Assembly (NCBI GenBank): GCA_016926805.1
Contig: JAFGNV010000074.1
Coordinates: forward strand, 1 to 45,941
Source of the DNA: Anaerolineae bacterium
Lineage (GTDB): Bacteria > Chloroflexota > Anaerolineae > 4572-78 > J111
DNA: 45,941 nt
Reading direction: 5' to 3'
Shown: in pieces, positions 30,602 through 39,863 of the stretch
Position numbering within the stretch: the stretch's first letter is position 1
How the letters are laid out: every line of letters begins with the position of its first letter
Notes under the pieces: model-generated
What the model was told of the DNA's origin: nothing
The model's database searches: none
Seen by the model: only the letters and a program-made list of their open reading frames with translations
Position numbers and translations under genes: made by a program

Positions 30602-33418
30602 GTGAATTTTAAACCGCTCTTGCAGAGCCATAGCCAACCAAAGACCGGAGTTCCCACCTGGCTTTACGCCCATCTCTTTCTCTTACTGGTTTATCTGATT
30701 CTGGCCATGGCGCTCACCTGGCCCACCATCACCCATCTGACCACCCATCTCCCCGGCGACGGCGGCGATGACCCGGCCATCGCCTGGAACTTGTGGTGGG
30801 TCAAATATGCCCTGCTCAACGCCGGTCAAAATCCCTTTTCTACCGATTTTATGTTCTACCCCGTCGGAATCAATTTGGCCTTTTACACTCTCACTGTGCT
30901 CAACGCGGTTACGGCTTTGCCCTTTACCCTGAATTATGGCGCGGTTGCAGCCAGCAATCTGCATCTGCTGTTTACCTTTGTAGCAGGGGCGTATGGCACG
31001 TTCTTATTGACCCGTTACGTTCTGATTGTAACGACCACCGCCTCATCCGGCAAGTTCAGGGCAGACCATCATCCACCTCCGCCTGAGTTATCGACCGTTG
31101 CTCAGCCGCCAATTGTTGACGGTTTGATATGGTTAAGCGCTGCCATCGCCGGGGGCTTTTACGCCTTTGCCAGCAACAAGCTGTTTTATGTGGCATTGGG
31201 CCAATTTAACATTGCCAGCAATCATTGGATACCCCTGGCCGGGTTATTTGTTATCCGCACCGGCCGCAACCCCCATCGCCTGAAAAACGCGGTGATGGCC
31301 GGCCTCTTTTTGACTTTCCAGACCTGGACTGAAATGACCTATGCCTCATTTATGCTGGTGTTCATCGGTCTGTATTGGTTATATGGTCTTATTGTCTACC
31401 TGACCCGCTTTATGCGCAAATGGCCAAGACCCACTTTTCTAGCCAGACCATCTCCTCTGCCCCATCTGCGTGCAGCAATAGTGTTGCTATGCATTTTTGC
31501 CGCTGGCATCAGTCCTATCATACTCCAGATGATACCCGATATGCTTACCGAAGGCGACTTTTTTGTTGAGGGCAGCGGTTTTGCCGAGTCTTTCAGCGCG
31601 GATGTACTTGGTTTTGTCATCCCCACTATGCGCCATCCGGTATTAGGCCGCTGGATAAGCCAAACCGGCGTTCAAAACTTCAGCCTTGGCCAGCACATTT
31701 ATCTTGGGATTGTATTGTCAGGGTTACTGCTCGTCAGTCTATTCACAGGCTATCGCTACCCGCAGATACGCTTCTGGCTGACGACCGCCGCTATCTTTGC
31801 CCTACTTTGCCTGGGGCCGGTGATTACGGTCAATGGGCAATCTACCGGCATCTCCGGACCATTTGTGCTGCTGCAAAACCTGCCCTTCTTTAAGGGCAAT
31901 CGTTACCCCAGCCGCTACAGTGTGATGCTGATTCTCAGCCTGAGCGTTCTGGCCGGATTTGCGTTGGCGCAAATTGGAGAGCGGTTAAAAAAACGACAGT
32001 TCACCATTCACCATTTATTTCTTCTCCTCATCCTCCTTCTCTTTCTCTTCGAACATCTCTCACTCCCCCTCCCCCAATCCGATACGAGTCTACCATCTGC
32101 CTACCGTCTCATCAACGCCGACCCCGGTGATTTTACCGTGCTGGACATTCCTTTTGCCTGGCGCAACGGCTTTCGCATTATCGGCGCGTATACCACCCAA
32201 TTTATGTTCGGCCAGTTTTACCAAACCAGCCACCAGAAAAGAATGTTACAGGGCAATACCAGCCGCAATCCCGAGTTCAAGTTTCAATACTTCACCCGTG
32301 CGCCGGTCATCAACTCGCTGCTGGCGTTGGAAACGGGAAAAACGCTACCTCCAGCGCAATGGGACGCCGACCGCGCCATCGCTGGCGATGTGCTGCGCTT
32401 TTTCAATATCCACTACATTGTCGTCCGCCCTGAAACATTCAACAAATTTGGGCATTATCCGCAGGCCACCATTCCGTACCTTGAAGATGTTCTCCCGGTG
32501 GAAAACATCCACAATGAGACGGCCATAAAAATCTATCGCGTCGAACAAACCACCGACCAGGAGACCAGATTTCCATCCAACCTCCTCATCAATACGGATA
32601 CCCCCCTGGCCCCGCTCTATTTCGGCGAAGGTTGGGGGCTATTAACCCCGGGCCAGCCCATCCTCGCCCAGCGTAAAGAAGTGGGCTTACTGTTGCCCTT
32701 AAGCGGCAAACCACAGCGCCTTACCTTGCGCCTGCGTCTACCTGAATCAGCCCCAGCCGGACAAACCGTCGGCTTGACCCTGAATAACTGGTACTGGTCG
32801 CCGCAACCGATTGGGCCGGGCTGGCAGGAAATCAGCTTTCGTCTCCCCGCCGGTATTCCAGCCGGTCTGAATAACTTCAGGCTCCACTTTTCAGACGTGA
32901 GTGCTTTTCCCCCCCTCAAACCCAATCAACCGCCATTGGATGTGACCGTTCTCAGCGCCGGGCAGGAAGTGGGTGACTTTGGCCACATTTTTGTCAACGG
33001 CCATGAAGTTTCGCCCAATCAGCGGGGGTACAACGTTGCCCTTATCCGGGCCGATGGGACCGTCCGACCGGCCAGTTTTGATACGCATCTCGATCCTGCC
33101 ACCTCAATTGACCTGGCCGATTTCATCAACACCGCCCCCCCGGATATCCTCATTGCCGTTGCCGCCGCCGACGAAGCCAGCGCCAACTTGAGCGAAGACG
33201 CCGTGCAGGCGCTGCAATCTATCGGCGCGGCGGGCGATTTGCGCGGCTGCTTCCGCTGTAGTCACGCCATCATTGGTCAACCAGGGCAAGTCAGGGGAAC
33301 GGCTATCGAGGCGTTGGACGCCCTCCGCCCGGTCGGTGTAACTACCGGCCTGGGCCTCACCGAGCCAACAATAGCGGCGCAGATAGCGTGGATAAAGGTC
33401 GAGCCGGTTGAGGAGTAA
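30602..33418 (+). CDS. Large polytopic membrane protein, GT-C/YfhO-like
   Basis: A 938-residue protein with start GTG 30602; TTG 30536 would lie on the -10 sequence and is less likely, although the ribosome site of GTG is poor. Residues about 20-500 have around ten or more membrane helices, with an early luminal loop TWPTITHLTTHLPGDGGDDP carrying acidic residues as in GT-C glycosyltransferase-like proteins. From about 510 a soluble part of some 420 residues with beta-rich sequence is predicted to lie outside. In the loop before the soluble part is a CAGTTCACCATTCACC repeat copy. Function unresolved: likely a lipid-linked sugar transferase or envelope polymer protein. No hydrolase motif seen. 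Confidence 0.75.
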   Translation: MNFKPLLQSHSQPKTGVPTWLYAHLFLLLVYLILAMALTWPTITHLTTHLPGDGGDDPAIAWNLWWVKYALLNAGQNPFSTDFMFYPVGINLAFYTLTVLNAVTALPFTLNYGAVAASNLHLLFTFVAGAYGTFLLTRYVLIVTTTASSGKFRADHHPPPPELSTVAQPPIVDGLIWLSAAIAGGFYAFASNKLFYVALGQFNIASNHWIPLAGLFVIRTGRNPHRLKNAVMAGLFLTFQTWTEMTYASFMLVFIGLYWLYGLIVYLTRFMRKWPRPTFLARPSPLPHLRAAIVLLCIFAAGISPIILQMIPDMLTEGDFFVEGSGFAESFSADVLGFVIPTMRHPVLGRWISQTGVQNFSLGQHIYLGIVLSGLLLVSLFTGYRYPQIRFWLTTAAIFALLCLGPVITVNGQSTGISGPFVLLQNLPFFKGNRYPSRYSVMLILSLSVLAGFALAQIGERLKKRQFTIHHLFLLLILLLFLFEHLSLPLPQSDTSLPSAYRLINADPGDFTVLDIPFAWRNGFRIIGAYTTQFMFGQFYQTSHQKRMLQGNTSRNPEFKFQYFTRAPVINSLLALETGKTLPPAQWDADRAIAGDVLRFFNIHYIVVRPETFNKFGHYPQATIPYLEDVLPVENIHNETAIKIYRVEQTTDQETRFPSNLLINTDTPLAPLYFGEGWGLLTPGQPILAQRKEVGLLLPLSGKPQRLTLRLRLPESAPAGQTVGLTLNNWYWSPQPIGPGWQEISFRLPAGIPAGLNNFRLHFSDVSAFPPLKPNQPPLDVTVLSAGQEVGDFGHIFVNGHEVSPNQRGYNVALIRADGTVRPASFDTHLDPATSIDLADFINTAPPDILIAVAAADEASANLSEDAVQALQSIGAAGDLRGCFRCSHAIIGQPGQVRGTAIEALDALRPVGVTTGLGLTEPTIAAQIAWIKVEPVEE
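31998..32017. repeat. TTCACCATT repeat inside a coding region
   Basis: AGTTCACCATTCACCATTTA encodes QFTIHHL in the large membrane protein, immediately before a hydrophobic segment. Same unit as at 17856-17888 and 37791-37831. Confidence 0.6.
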
Positions 33419-33475
33419 AGAAGAGTGTGGTATTATTACAGAAGTTATGGGGATGTGCCAGATTGGAGGGATAGA

Positions 33476-34318
33476 ATGACCAATAAACTTGCCAAATATC
33501 TGAAGCAATTACGGCTATCCCGGGGAAGTTCCCGGGCAGACCCCAAGCTGGTCAAATATCTGGCCAAACAACCCCTCTTCAAAAATACCCCGGAAACGGT
33601 GCTGGCCAAAATTACCAGCCAGATCAACATCCGGACGTTGGAAAAAGGCGAGGTGCTCCTGCGCCAGGGCGACCCTGGCGAGTCCCTGTTTTTGATTCGC
33701 ACGGGTTGGGTCAAGCTGGTCACCCAGGGCGATAAAGGCGAAGAGGTGATGCTCAACCAGTTTGGGCCGGGACAGATTTTTGGCGAGATGTCGCTCCTTG
33801 ACCGGGAACCACACTCCCACACGGTCATTGCGCTCAGGCCTACCGAAATCATGGCCGTCACCTATGATGTAATTCTGGATATTCTCAACGAGCATCCGGA
33901 ACTGGCCGTTTCTTTCTTGCGAGAAATGTCGAGCCGGGTACGCTTTGCCAACGCCTATATTGAAGAGAGTATCAGTTGGTGTCGCCGCCTGGCCGAAGGT
34001 GACTACGGTTTTGTGAAAGAACAGATCTCTCAATCGCAATCCACCATTGTGGACGCCAACTTCTCCAACCAGGCCCGGGCCAGCGCATTTCTGTCGGTCT
34101 TTTTTAGAATGGCTCAATCCATCCAACAACGCGAAGAAAACCTCAAACGACAAGTCGAACAACTGATTATTGAAATTGACGAAGTCAAACGCCAGCAAAA
34201 AGTCCAGGAAGTCACCGAAACGGAGTTTTTTGGCAACCTGCAAGCCACAGCCCAGAAACTGCGCCGCAAACGCCAGGCTAAAGTAAACCGGCGACGGGCA
34301 CAATCTAACCACGGATGA
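33476..34318 (+). CDS. Cyclic-nucleotide-binding-domain protein with coiled coil
   Basis: A 280-residue protein; ATG 33476 with GGAGG 6 bp upstream (33465-33469) beats TTG/GTG options upstream. Residues about 40-150 are a cNMP-binding (Crp-like) beta-barrel: LRQGDPGESLFLI, GPGQIFGEMSLLDREPHSHTV. The Arg that usually binds the cyclic phosphate (xRxAxx after GE..LL) is His here (PHSHTV), so the ligand may be absent or different. There is no HTH; instead a helical region (about 200-260) with QQREENLKRQVEQLIIEIDE looks like a coiled coil for dimerisation. Its TGA overlaps the DUF2079 start by 4 bp (ATGA), suggesting a cytoplasmic partner of that membrane protein. Role not known. Confidence 0.8.
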   Translation: MTNKLAKYLKQLRLSRGSSRADPKLVKYLAKQPLFKNTPETVLAKITSQINIRTLEKGEVLLRQGDPGESLFLIRTGWVKLVTQGDKGEEVMLNQFGPGQIFGEMSLLDREPHSHTVIALRPTEIMAVTYDVILDILNEHPELAVSFLREMSSRVRFANAYIEESISWCRRLAEGDYGFVKEQISQSQSTIVDANFSNQARASAFLSVFFRMAQSIQQREENLKRQVEQLIIEIDEVKRQQKVQEVTETEFFGNLQATAQKLRRKRQAKVNRRRAQSNHG

Positions 34319-36777
34319 TGTTCACCCCCCCTCCCCCAAAGTTGCGTGCCTTCGGCGCCTCTTATCTGCCGCACCTCCTGCTGACGCTTTTTATCCTCAG
34401 CTACGCCCTCTACTTTTCCTGGTACACCATCAACCGCCACCATACCCTCAATTCCTACGCGGCCGATTTGTCGCTGATTGACCAGCCGATGTGGAACACC
34501 GCCCGGGGACCGGGCTATTTTATGGAACTCACCTGGGGCGATCACCAGCAGCCGCGTTTGGCCGAACATTTTGAGCCTATCCTCATCCCCCTGAGCCTGC
34601 TCTTTTTCTTGTGGGACAATGTTCGTATTCTCCTCATCGCCCAATCCCTGGCCCTGGCTCTGGGTGCCCTGCCGGTTTTCTGGATTGCCCAAAACCAATT
34701 GAAAATTAACCATCCCCAAATCGCAGCCTGGGCGGCTCTGGCTTTTGCAATTGTTTACCTGTTGTTTCCTCCCCTGCAAGCGGCCAACATCGCTGATTTT
34801 CACGCCGACCCATTTGTGGTAACGCCGCTCCTGTTTGCCTTTTGGTATGCCCTGCAAAAACGATGGGGCTGGATGTGGTTTTGGGCCGTTGCGGCCATGG
34901 CGACCAAGGAAACACTCCCCACCTTAACCGCAATGCTGGGAGTGTGGCTGCTGGGGGCGTTCTGGCAAGACCGGAAGACCGCCAATCGCTGGCGGCCAGC
35001 GACCAGAATCGGGCCAGCAGGATTCAGACACGGATTGCTACTCATTCTTGCCAGCACCCTCTGGTTTGGCGTGGCAACTTACCTCATTGTGACTCCGCTG
35101 GCCCGGCAATACTTTGGCACCGACGCTCCAATCTACTTTGCCAGTCGCTACAGAGGGGGGCTGGCCGGTCTCCCCTCATTACTGCAAGACCCAACTCGCT
35201 GGCGCTACCTGGTGGGGCTTTTTGCGGCGGTTGGTTTTTTACCCCTCCTGGCTCCAGAATTGCTGATCCTCGGCCTGCCGGTGCTGATGGCCAATCTACT
35301 GAGTAACTTCCCCGGCCAGTATTCCGGCGAACAACATTACTCCGCCCCTCTGACTGTCGCTTTTGTGCTGGCTGCCATTTACGGCGTGCGTCGTTTGGTG
35401 AATAGTCTCTCACTACGCGAAAAAGGTAGTCAGGCCCTAAAAATGACTGCCCTCATCGCCATCTTACTCTGGTTGCTCACGTGGTCGCTGGCCTACCACG
35501 CCCGGCACGGCTGGACTCCCCTCTCCACCCGCGCCGAAGTCTACCGGACGACTCCGGCGGCAGCGCAGTTATCAAATCTGGCCAACCAGATTCCACCAGA
35601 CGCCGTTGTTTCCGCCAGCGCCGCCGTTCATCCCCACCTGGCCCATCGGCGAGTCATCTACGTTTTTCCCACCCTTCAAGAGGCCGACACCCTGCTGGTC
35701 GACGTGACCGATATTCCCGGCGTCCATCCCAATGACGCCCATACCCAACTGATGGCCATGCTCACCGCCGACTGGCACCTACTCCGGGCAGAACACGGCC
35801 TTCTTTTGGCTCAAAGAGATGCTGCGCCTGCTCCCCTGCCCCCCTGCTCCGCCGTCCTCCCCCTTCCCTGCACCTTCTACGACTTCGCACGCACCACCAC
35901 ATTACCCCCTCATCCCAATTCGCTCATTTTTGGCGACGGTCGGTTGCAATTGCTGGGCTACGATGTCCACGATGACCCGGACGACGGCGTAACCTTCCGT
36001 TTCTACTGGCGAACCACAGACAAACTACCCAACGACCTCCGGCTGTGGCCCCTGGTGTACAACGATACCGGTCAACTGCTGGCCAACCCCACCCAGGTAC
36101 CCATGATCGCCACTATCTGGTATCCCCCGTCCTTGTGGCGACCGGGTGAGATTGTGGTGACTGAAACCCTACCCCAACTTCTGCCAGATACGTTTCACCT
36201 GGGTATCGCCGCAGGCCCGTCCGCCAGTTTTAGCGACACCACCCAACGCTATCCTGTCGGTCAAAACCCGGGCCAAGATATTCAACTTCACCCCGGTCAT
36301 TGGGCGCAACTGGCCACCTTCAGACGTCAGGGGCCGTTTCTGACCCATCTGCCTCCGGCGCCAACCCTTGCGCCGCTGACCCCAGTCAATATGCAATTTG
36401 GCCCCGCCATCCAGTTAACCGGCTATTGGTTCGAGGCCGGTAAACTTCGTACCGGGTCAACTCTGCCGCTCTTGCTCCAATGGACGGCCCTGCAACCAAT
36501 CCCAACCGATTACACCGTTTTTGTCCATCTATTGGCTCCTGATGGCACGCTGGTGGCTCAACACGATGCCTATCCCACCTGGCTCACGCCCCAACCCACC
36601 TCGCAATGGTTGTCCGGGCAACCAATCCTCGACCAGCATCTTCTCACCCTACCTCCTGAACTTTCGTCGGGACCTTACACGTTGCACGTCGGCCTGTACA
36701 ACGCCCACACAATGGAACGCCTCTTGTTACCCGATGGCAATAGCTCCCTGCCTCTCGGCCAGATTCAACTCAAATAG
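34315..36777 (+). CDS. DUF2079-family membrane protein
   Basis: An 820-residue polytopic membrane protein that matches the DUF2079 pattern at its start (YALYFSWYTINRHHTLNSYA, DLSLIDQPMWNTARG, FMELTWGDHQQPRLAEHFEP). About 10-12 helices span residues 20-410; then an outer beta-rich tail of about 400 residues follows, with repeats of LxxxYxxFVHLL and WLTPQPTSQWLSGQPI style strands like those in the other two large proteins here. A GT-C glycosyltransferase relative is suspected from topology, not proven. ATG 34315 overlaps the previous stop (ATGA), so the cNMP-domain gene and this one are translated together. No terminator until past the next gene. Confidence 0.85.
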   Translation: MMFTPPPPKLRAFGASYLPHLLLTLFILSYALYFSWYTINRHHTLNSYAADLSLIDQPMWNTARGPGYFMELTWGDHQQPRLAEHFEPILIPLSLLFFLWDNVRILLIAQSLALALGALPVFWIAQNQLKINHPQIAAWAALAFAIVYLLFPPLQAANIADFHADPFVVTPLLFAFWYALQKRWGWMWFWAVAAMATKETLPTLTAMLGVWLLGAFWQDRKTANRWRPATRIGPAGFRHGLLLILASTLWFGVATYLIVTPLARQYFGTDAPIYFASRYRGGLAGLPSLLQDPTRWRYLVGLFAAVGFLPLLAPELLILGLPVLMANLLSNFPGQYSGEQHYSAPLTVAFVLAAIYGVRRLVNSLSLREKGSQALKMTALIAILLWLLTWSLAYHARHGWTPLSTRAEVYRTTPAAAQLSNLANQIPPDAVVSASAAVHPHLAHRRVIYVFPTLQEADTLLVDVTDIPGVHPNDAHTQLMAMLTADWHLLRAEHGLLLAQRDAAPAPLPPCSAVLPLPCTFYDFARTTTLPPHPNSLIFGDGRLQLLGYDVHDDPDDGVTFRFYWRTTDKLPNDLRLWPLVYNDTGQLLANPTQVPMIATIWYPPSLWRPGEIVVTETLPQLLPDTFHLGIAAGPSASFSDTTQRYPVGQNPGQDIQLHPGHWAQLATFRRQGPFLTHLPPAPTLAPLTPVNMQFGPAIQLTGYWFEAGKLRTGSTLPLLLQWTALQPIPTDYTVFVHLLAPDGTLVAQHDAYPTWLTPQPTSQWLSGQPILDQHLLTLPPELSSGPYTLHVGLYNAHTMERLLLPDGNSSLPLGQIQLK

Positions 36778-36829
36778 CCAATCCCTGCTCGCTGCTCGCA
36801 CTTTGCCACTCCGCTTACAGCGTGGTAGC

Positions 36830-39781
36830 ATGCCTGGCTATATGAAAAAACATCGTTGGTGGTTACTTGTCATCATCTTCATTGCTTTTGCCCTGCGACT
36901 GACTTGCCTGGGCGAACAAAGCCTGTGGTACGATGAAGGCATCACCTGGCTGCTGGCCCAGATGAGCCTGCCTGAACTCATCCAATGGACCGCCGCCGAC
37001 ATCCAACCACCGCTTTATTATCTGCTCTCATGGGGCACCGGGCGCATCTTTGGCAACAGCGAATGGGTGCTGCGCTTTCCTTCAGCCTGTTTCAACCTCT
37101 TGACAATCCCGTTACTTTACCTCTTGGCCCGCCGTCTCTTCCCTTCTACCTCCCGGCCTAAAACTGTACTCTTTCTCCATTCCTCGGCCCCTTTTCTGAT
37201 TACGATCCTGTTTGCCCTCTCGCCCCTCATGGTCTACTACAGCCAGGAAGCCCGGATGTACACCCTGTTGGTTCTTGAAGCTACCCTGGCCAGCTACATC
37301 CTGCTCACCATCCTCAAAAATTCCTCTAGTGCTTCCTCCTTACTTTCCACCCACTACTCGCTGGCTTATGCCTTCATCGCCGCCGCGGCCCTCTACACCC
37401 ATTACTTTGCCGCCTTTCTACTCATCGCTCACGGCTTGTATGTAATGCTTATTCTCTGGCAACGACACTGGCCCAAAGCCCTCCTCAGCCAATCGCTGGC
37501 CATGCTTGGCCTGGCCGCCCTGCTGTTTGTGCCCTGGCTGCCGGTTCTCCTCGCCCGCCTGGGCGACGATCCAAGCTACTGGCCCGGCGCCCTCAAACTC
37601 AACGAAGCCTTGCGTAAAGTTCTCATCAGTTTTAGCGCCAGCGAAACCGTCTTTGAACAAATCGGTTGGGCGCTGGCGCTGGGTTATGTTGCAATTATCG
37701 TTGGGGGTGGATTGAGGGGAATAATTAAGTGGCAAAGAAACAAATCAGCAAGGGGGCACATATTTAACAAAAATATCATTCGCCAGACAAAATTCACCAT
37801 TCACCATTCACAATTCACCATTTACAATTCTCTCCTCTTCCTTCTTCTCTGGCTTCTTGTCCCGATAATCCTCATCCTGTTCCTCTCCTACCAATCACCC
37901 AAATTCAACCCGCGCTACACCATGCTCGCCTATCCTGCTTTTCTTCTTCTGCTCACGATGTCTCTGGTTCAACTCATAAAATCACCATCCTTCATCTCCA
38001 ACACACATCACAGCTTATCGATGACGTCTTATGCCCCCTGCGTTATATTTTACACTTCGCTGCTTTTTATCCTCATCACCTCCGCCTACAGCCTTACCAA
38101 CTGGTTCGCCGATCCCCGTTTCTCCAAAGACGATTTCCAGGCCCTGGCTCAATTCGTCAAGGAACGGCAAGCGCCCGATGAAACCGTGCTGCTCAGTTCG
38201 GGCCACATGTTTCCGGTATGGGCCTACTATTACGGCCGGGAAAACTGGACGCCTCTCCCGCAGATGGAACGCCTCGACGTAAAGCGCGTGACCAACCTAA
38301 ACATTGCCGACGACATTGCTCAAGCTATTCAAGGTAAAAGCGGAGTCTGGCTGGTGAGTTGGCAAGATGAGGTGATTGACCCCAATGGCATCGTACCTTT
38401 CTGGCTCGACCGGCTTGGTCAACGACCCGGCGACGCCGGTGATTTTTGGGGCGTTGGCCTGGAACACTGGCGACTGGACCCGGAAAGGGCAAACCTGCTC
38501 CACCAAAGCCCGGTTCAGATTCCAGCCACCTTCAACTTTGCCAATCAAATCGATCTGCTCGGCTTGACCCAACTGAGCGATGACGAAATCGCCCTTTTCT
38601 GGCAACCGCGCCAGCCCTTGCCCGACGACCTTGTCCTCACGCTTGGCCTCACCGACGAGGCCGGTTTTGACTGGAGCCAAAAAGCAGTCACCGAACGGCC
38701 CGGCGCTTACGTTTACCCACCCTCACGCTGGCCGGTAGATCAAATAGTGATGACCCGCCACCATCTCCCCTGGCAGGTGGGGACCCCGCCCGGCTCCTTC
38801 CTGGTTGAAATCGGTTTGGGTCAGGTTGCCCCGTCCGGCGACAATTTCATCGGCTGGGACATCCTGGACGAGCAAAATCGCCCCCAACGCCAAACCGCCC
38901 TGTTGGGCCCGGTCAAACTGGGATCATTGATAACCGATGATCAAATCCTTGAACCGATTGCTGAACCGCTGGTCGATCTGTCACCCCTTGCGATTGTGCA
39001 ACGTGGCGTCGTGTCGCCTCAAACCGCTGAACCCGGCCACCGGGTATTGCTGACCCTGCTCTGGCAGGCCGGGGGACAAAATGATACCGACCTCAGCATG
39101 GCTTTTGATCTGGTTGATGCAGCCGGTCACGCCGTTACGCTCAACGAAAATGTTACCCCCAGCCGCAATTTCAACCTGTCGTGCTGGCAGCCGGGTGACG
39201 TTGTGTTGGGCCAATACTGGCTCGACCTTCCCCCACAAACCGCGCCCGGCCCGGCAATCCTGCAATTGCGCCTCACCAATCCGGTCGATGGTTTAAAACA
39301 CACCTTTTCTCTCGTCCAATTGGAGATTACGCCCGCTGAGCGAACTTTCACCCCGCCAGAAATAGTCGACATCCCCCTCGAGGCCGACTTTTCCGGTCAC
39401 GCCACCCTGCTTGGCGTCGATTGCTCCACCTGGAGCGACGCCAATTGCCGCGCCACCCCCGGCGAGCCGGTCACGCTGACCCTTTACTGGCAAGCGGGCA
39501 CGCCCCCGACCAGAAATTACACCGTTTTTACCCATATCCTGGGACCAGATGAGACCGTTCTCAGCAATGCCGACCACAGCCCTCCTAAACCGACCCAAGG
39601 TTGGGTTTCCGGCGAAATCGTTACCGATGTTGTGACCTTGACCGTTCCCGATGATTTGCCCGCCGGGGATTACGTGATTGAAATTGGCCTCTACGACGCC
39701 ACCGACCCGGCTTACCAACGTTTGCCCCTCACCAATGGTGACACCCGCGTCGTTTTACCGTCACCGCTCATCGTCCCATAA
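36830..39781 (+). CDS. GT39/ArnT-like glycosyltransferase (GT-C)
   Basis: A protein of about 983 residues. ATG 36830 (or 36842) fits a signal-anchor start: MKKHRWWLLVIIFIAF. The frame is open further up to 36521, but that stretch overlaps the DUF2079 gene in another frame and reads as low-complexity; it is rejected. The first outer loop has LWYDEGITW with Asp35-Glu36, the catalytic pair of GT-C enzymes such as ArnT and PMT; QPPLYYLLSWGTGRIFGNSEWVLRFPS follows as the usual next motif. About 11-13 helices follow, then several outer beta-sandwich repeats (about 530-983). It would move sugar from a polyprenyl-phosphate donor to an outer acceptor. In-frame repeat DNA at 37791-37831 sits in a loop. 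Confidence 0.85.
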   Translation: MPGYMKKHRWWLLVIIFIAFALRLTCLGEQSLWYDEGITWLLAQMSLPELIQWTAADIQPPLYYLLSWGTGRIFGNSEWVLRFPSACFNLLTIPLLYLLARRLFPSTSRPKTVLFLHSSAPFLITILFALSPLMVYYSQEARMYTLLVLEATLASYILLTILKNSSSASSLLSTHYSLAYAFIAAAALYTHYFAAFLLIAHGLYVMLILWQRHWPKALLSQSLAMLGLAALLFVPWLPVLLARLGDDPSYWPGALKLNEALRKVLISFSASETVFEQIGWALALGYVAIIVGGGLRGIIKWQRNKSARGHIFNKNIIRQTKFTIHHSQFTIYNSLLFLLLWLLVPIILILFLSYQSPKFNPRYTMLAYPAFLLLLTMSLVQLIKSPSFISNTHHSLSMTSYAPCVIFYTSLLFILITSAYSLTNWFADPRFSKDDFQALAQFVKERQAPDETVLLSSGHMFPVWAYYYGRENWTPLPQMERLDVKRVTNLNIADDIAQAIQGKSGVWLVSWQDEVIDPNGIVPFWLDRLGQRPGDAGDFWGVGLEHWRLDPERANLLHQSPVQIPATFNFANQIDLLGLTQLSDDEIALFWQPRQPLPDDLVLTLGLTDEAGFDWSQKAVTERPGAYVYPPSRWPVDQIVMTRHHLPWQVGTPPGSFLVEIGLGQVAPSGDNFIGWDILDEQNRPQRQTALLGPVKLGSLITDDQILEPIAEPLVDLSPLAIVQRGVVSPQTAEPGHRVLLTLLWQAGGQNDTDLSMAFDLVDAAGHAVTLNENVTPSRNFNLSCWQPGDVVLGQYWLDLPPQTAPGPAILQLRLTNPVDGLKHTFSLVQLEITPAERTFTPPEIVDIPLEADFSGHATLLGVDCSTWSDANCRATPGEPVTLTLYWQAGTPPTRNYTVFTHILGPDETVLSNADHSPPKPTQGWVSGEIVTDVVTLTVPDDLPAGDYVIEIGLYDATDPAYQRLPLTNGDTRVVLPSPLIVP
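37791..37831. repeat. AATTCACCATTCACAATT tandem repeat in a coding region
   Basis: Overlapping units of ATTCACCATTCACAATTCACC lie in frame in the GT39-like gene (encoding KFTIHHSQFTIYNS). It is the longest of three copies of this unit in the window and sits in a predicted loop next to a membrane helix. Confidence 0.7.
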
Positions 39782-39795
39782 AACCGAGCCATAAA

Positions 39796-39832
39796 AAAGC
39801 ACGCGGCAGACCAGGAGTCCTCCGCGTGCTTT
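39796..39832. terminator. Bidirectional terminator
   Basis: AAAGCACGCGG (39796-39806) pairs with CCGCGTGCTTT (39822-39832), with A-rich 5' and T-rich 3' sides. It lies between the convergent GT39-like gene and rpiB and suits both directions. Confidence 0.8.
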
Positions 39833-39863
39833 TGGAGTTGTCATCAATTTTTTGGCGGGCGTT

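Noticed and set aside
36521..36829. In-frame extension of the GT39-like gene upstream of ATG 36830
   Set aside because: It overlaps the DUF2079 gene in another frame, reads as low-complexity, and the natural signal-anchor start follows at 36830-36842.
37791..37831. CRISPR-like repeat array
   Set aside because: Units are 9-18 bp, overlapping and without spacers, and lie inside a reading frame.
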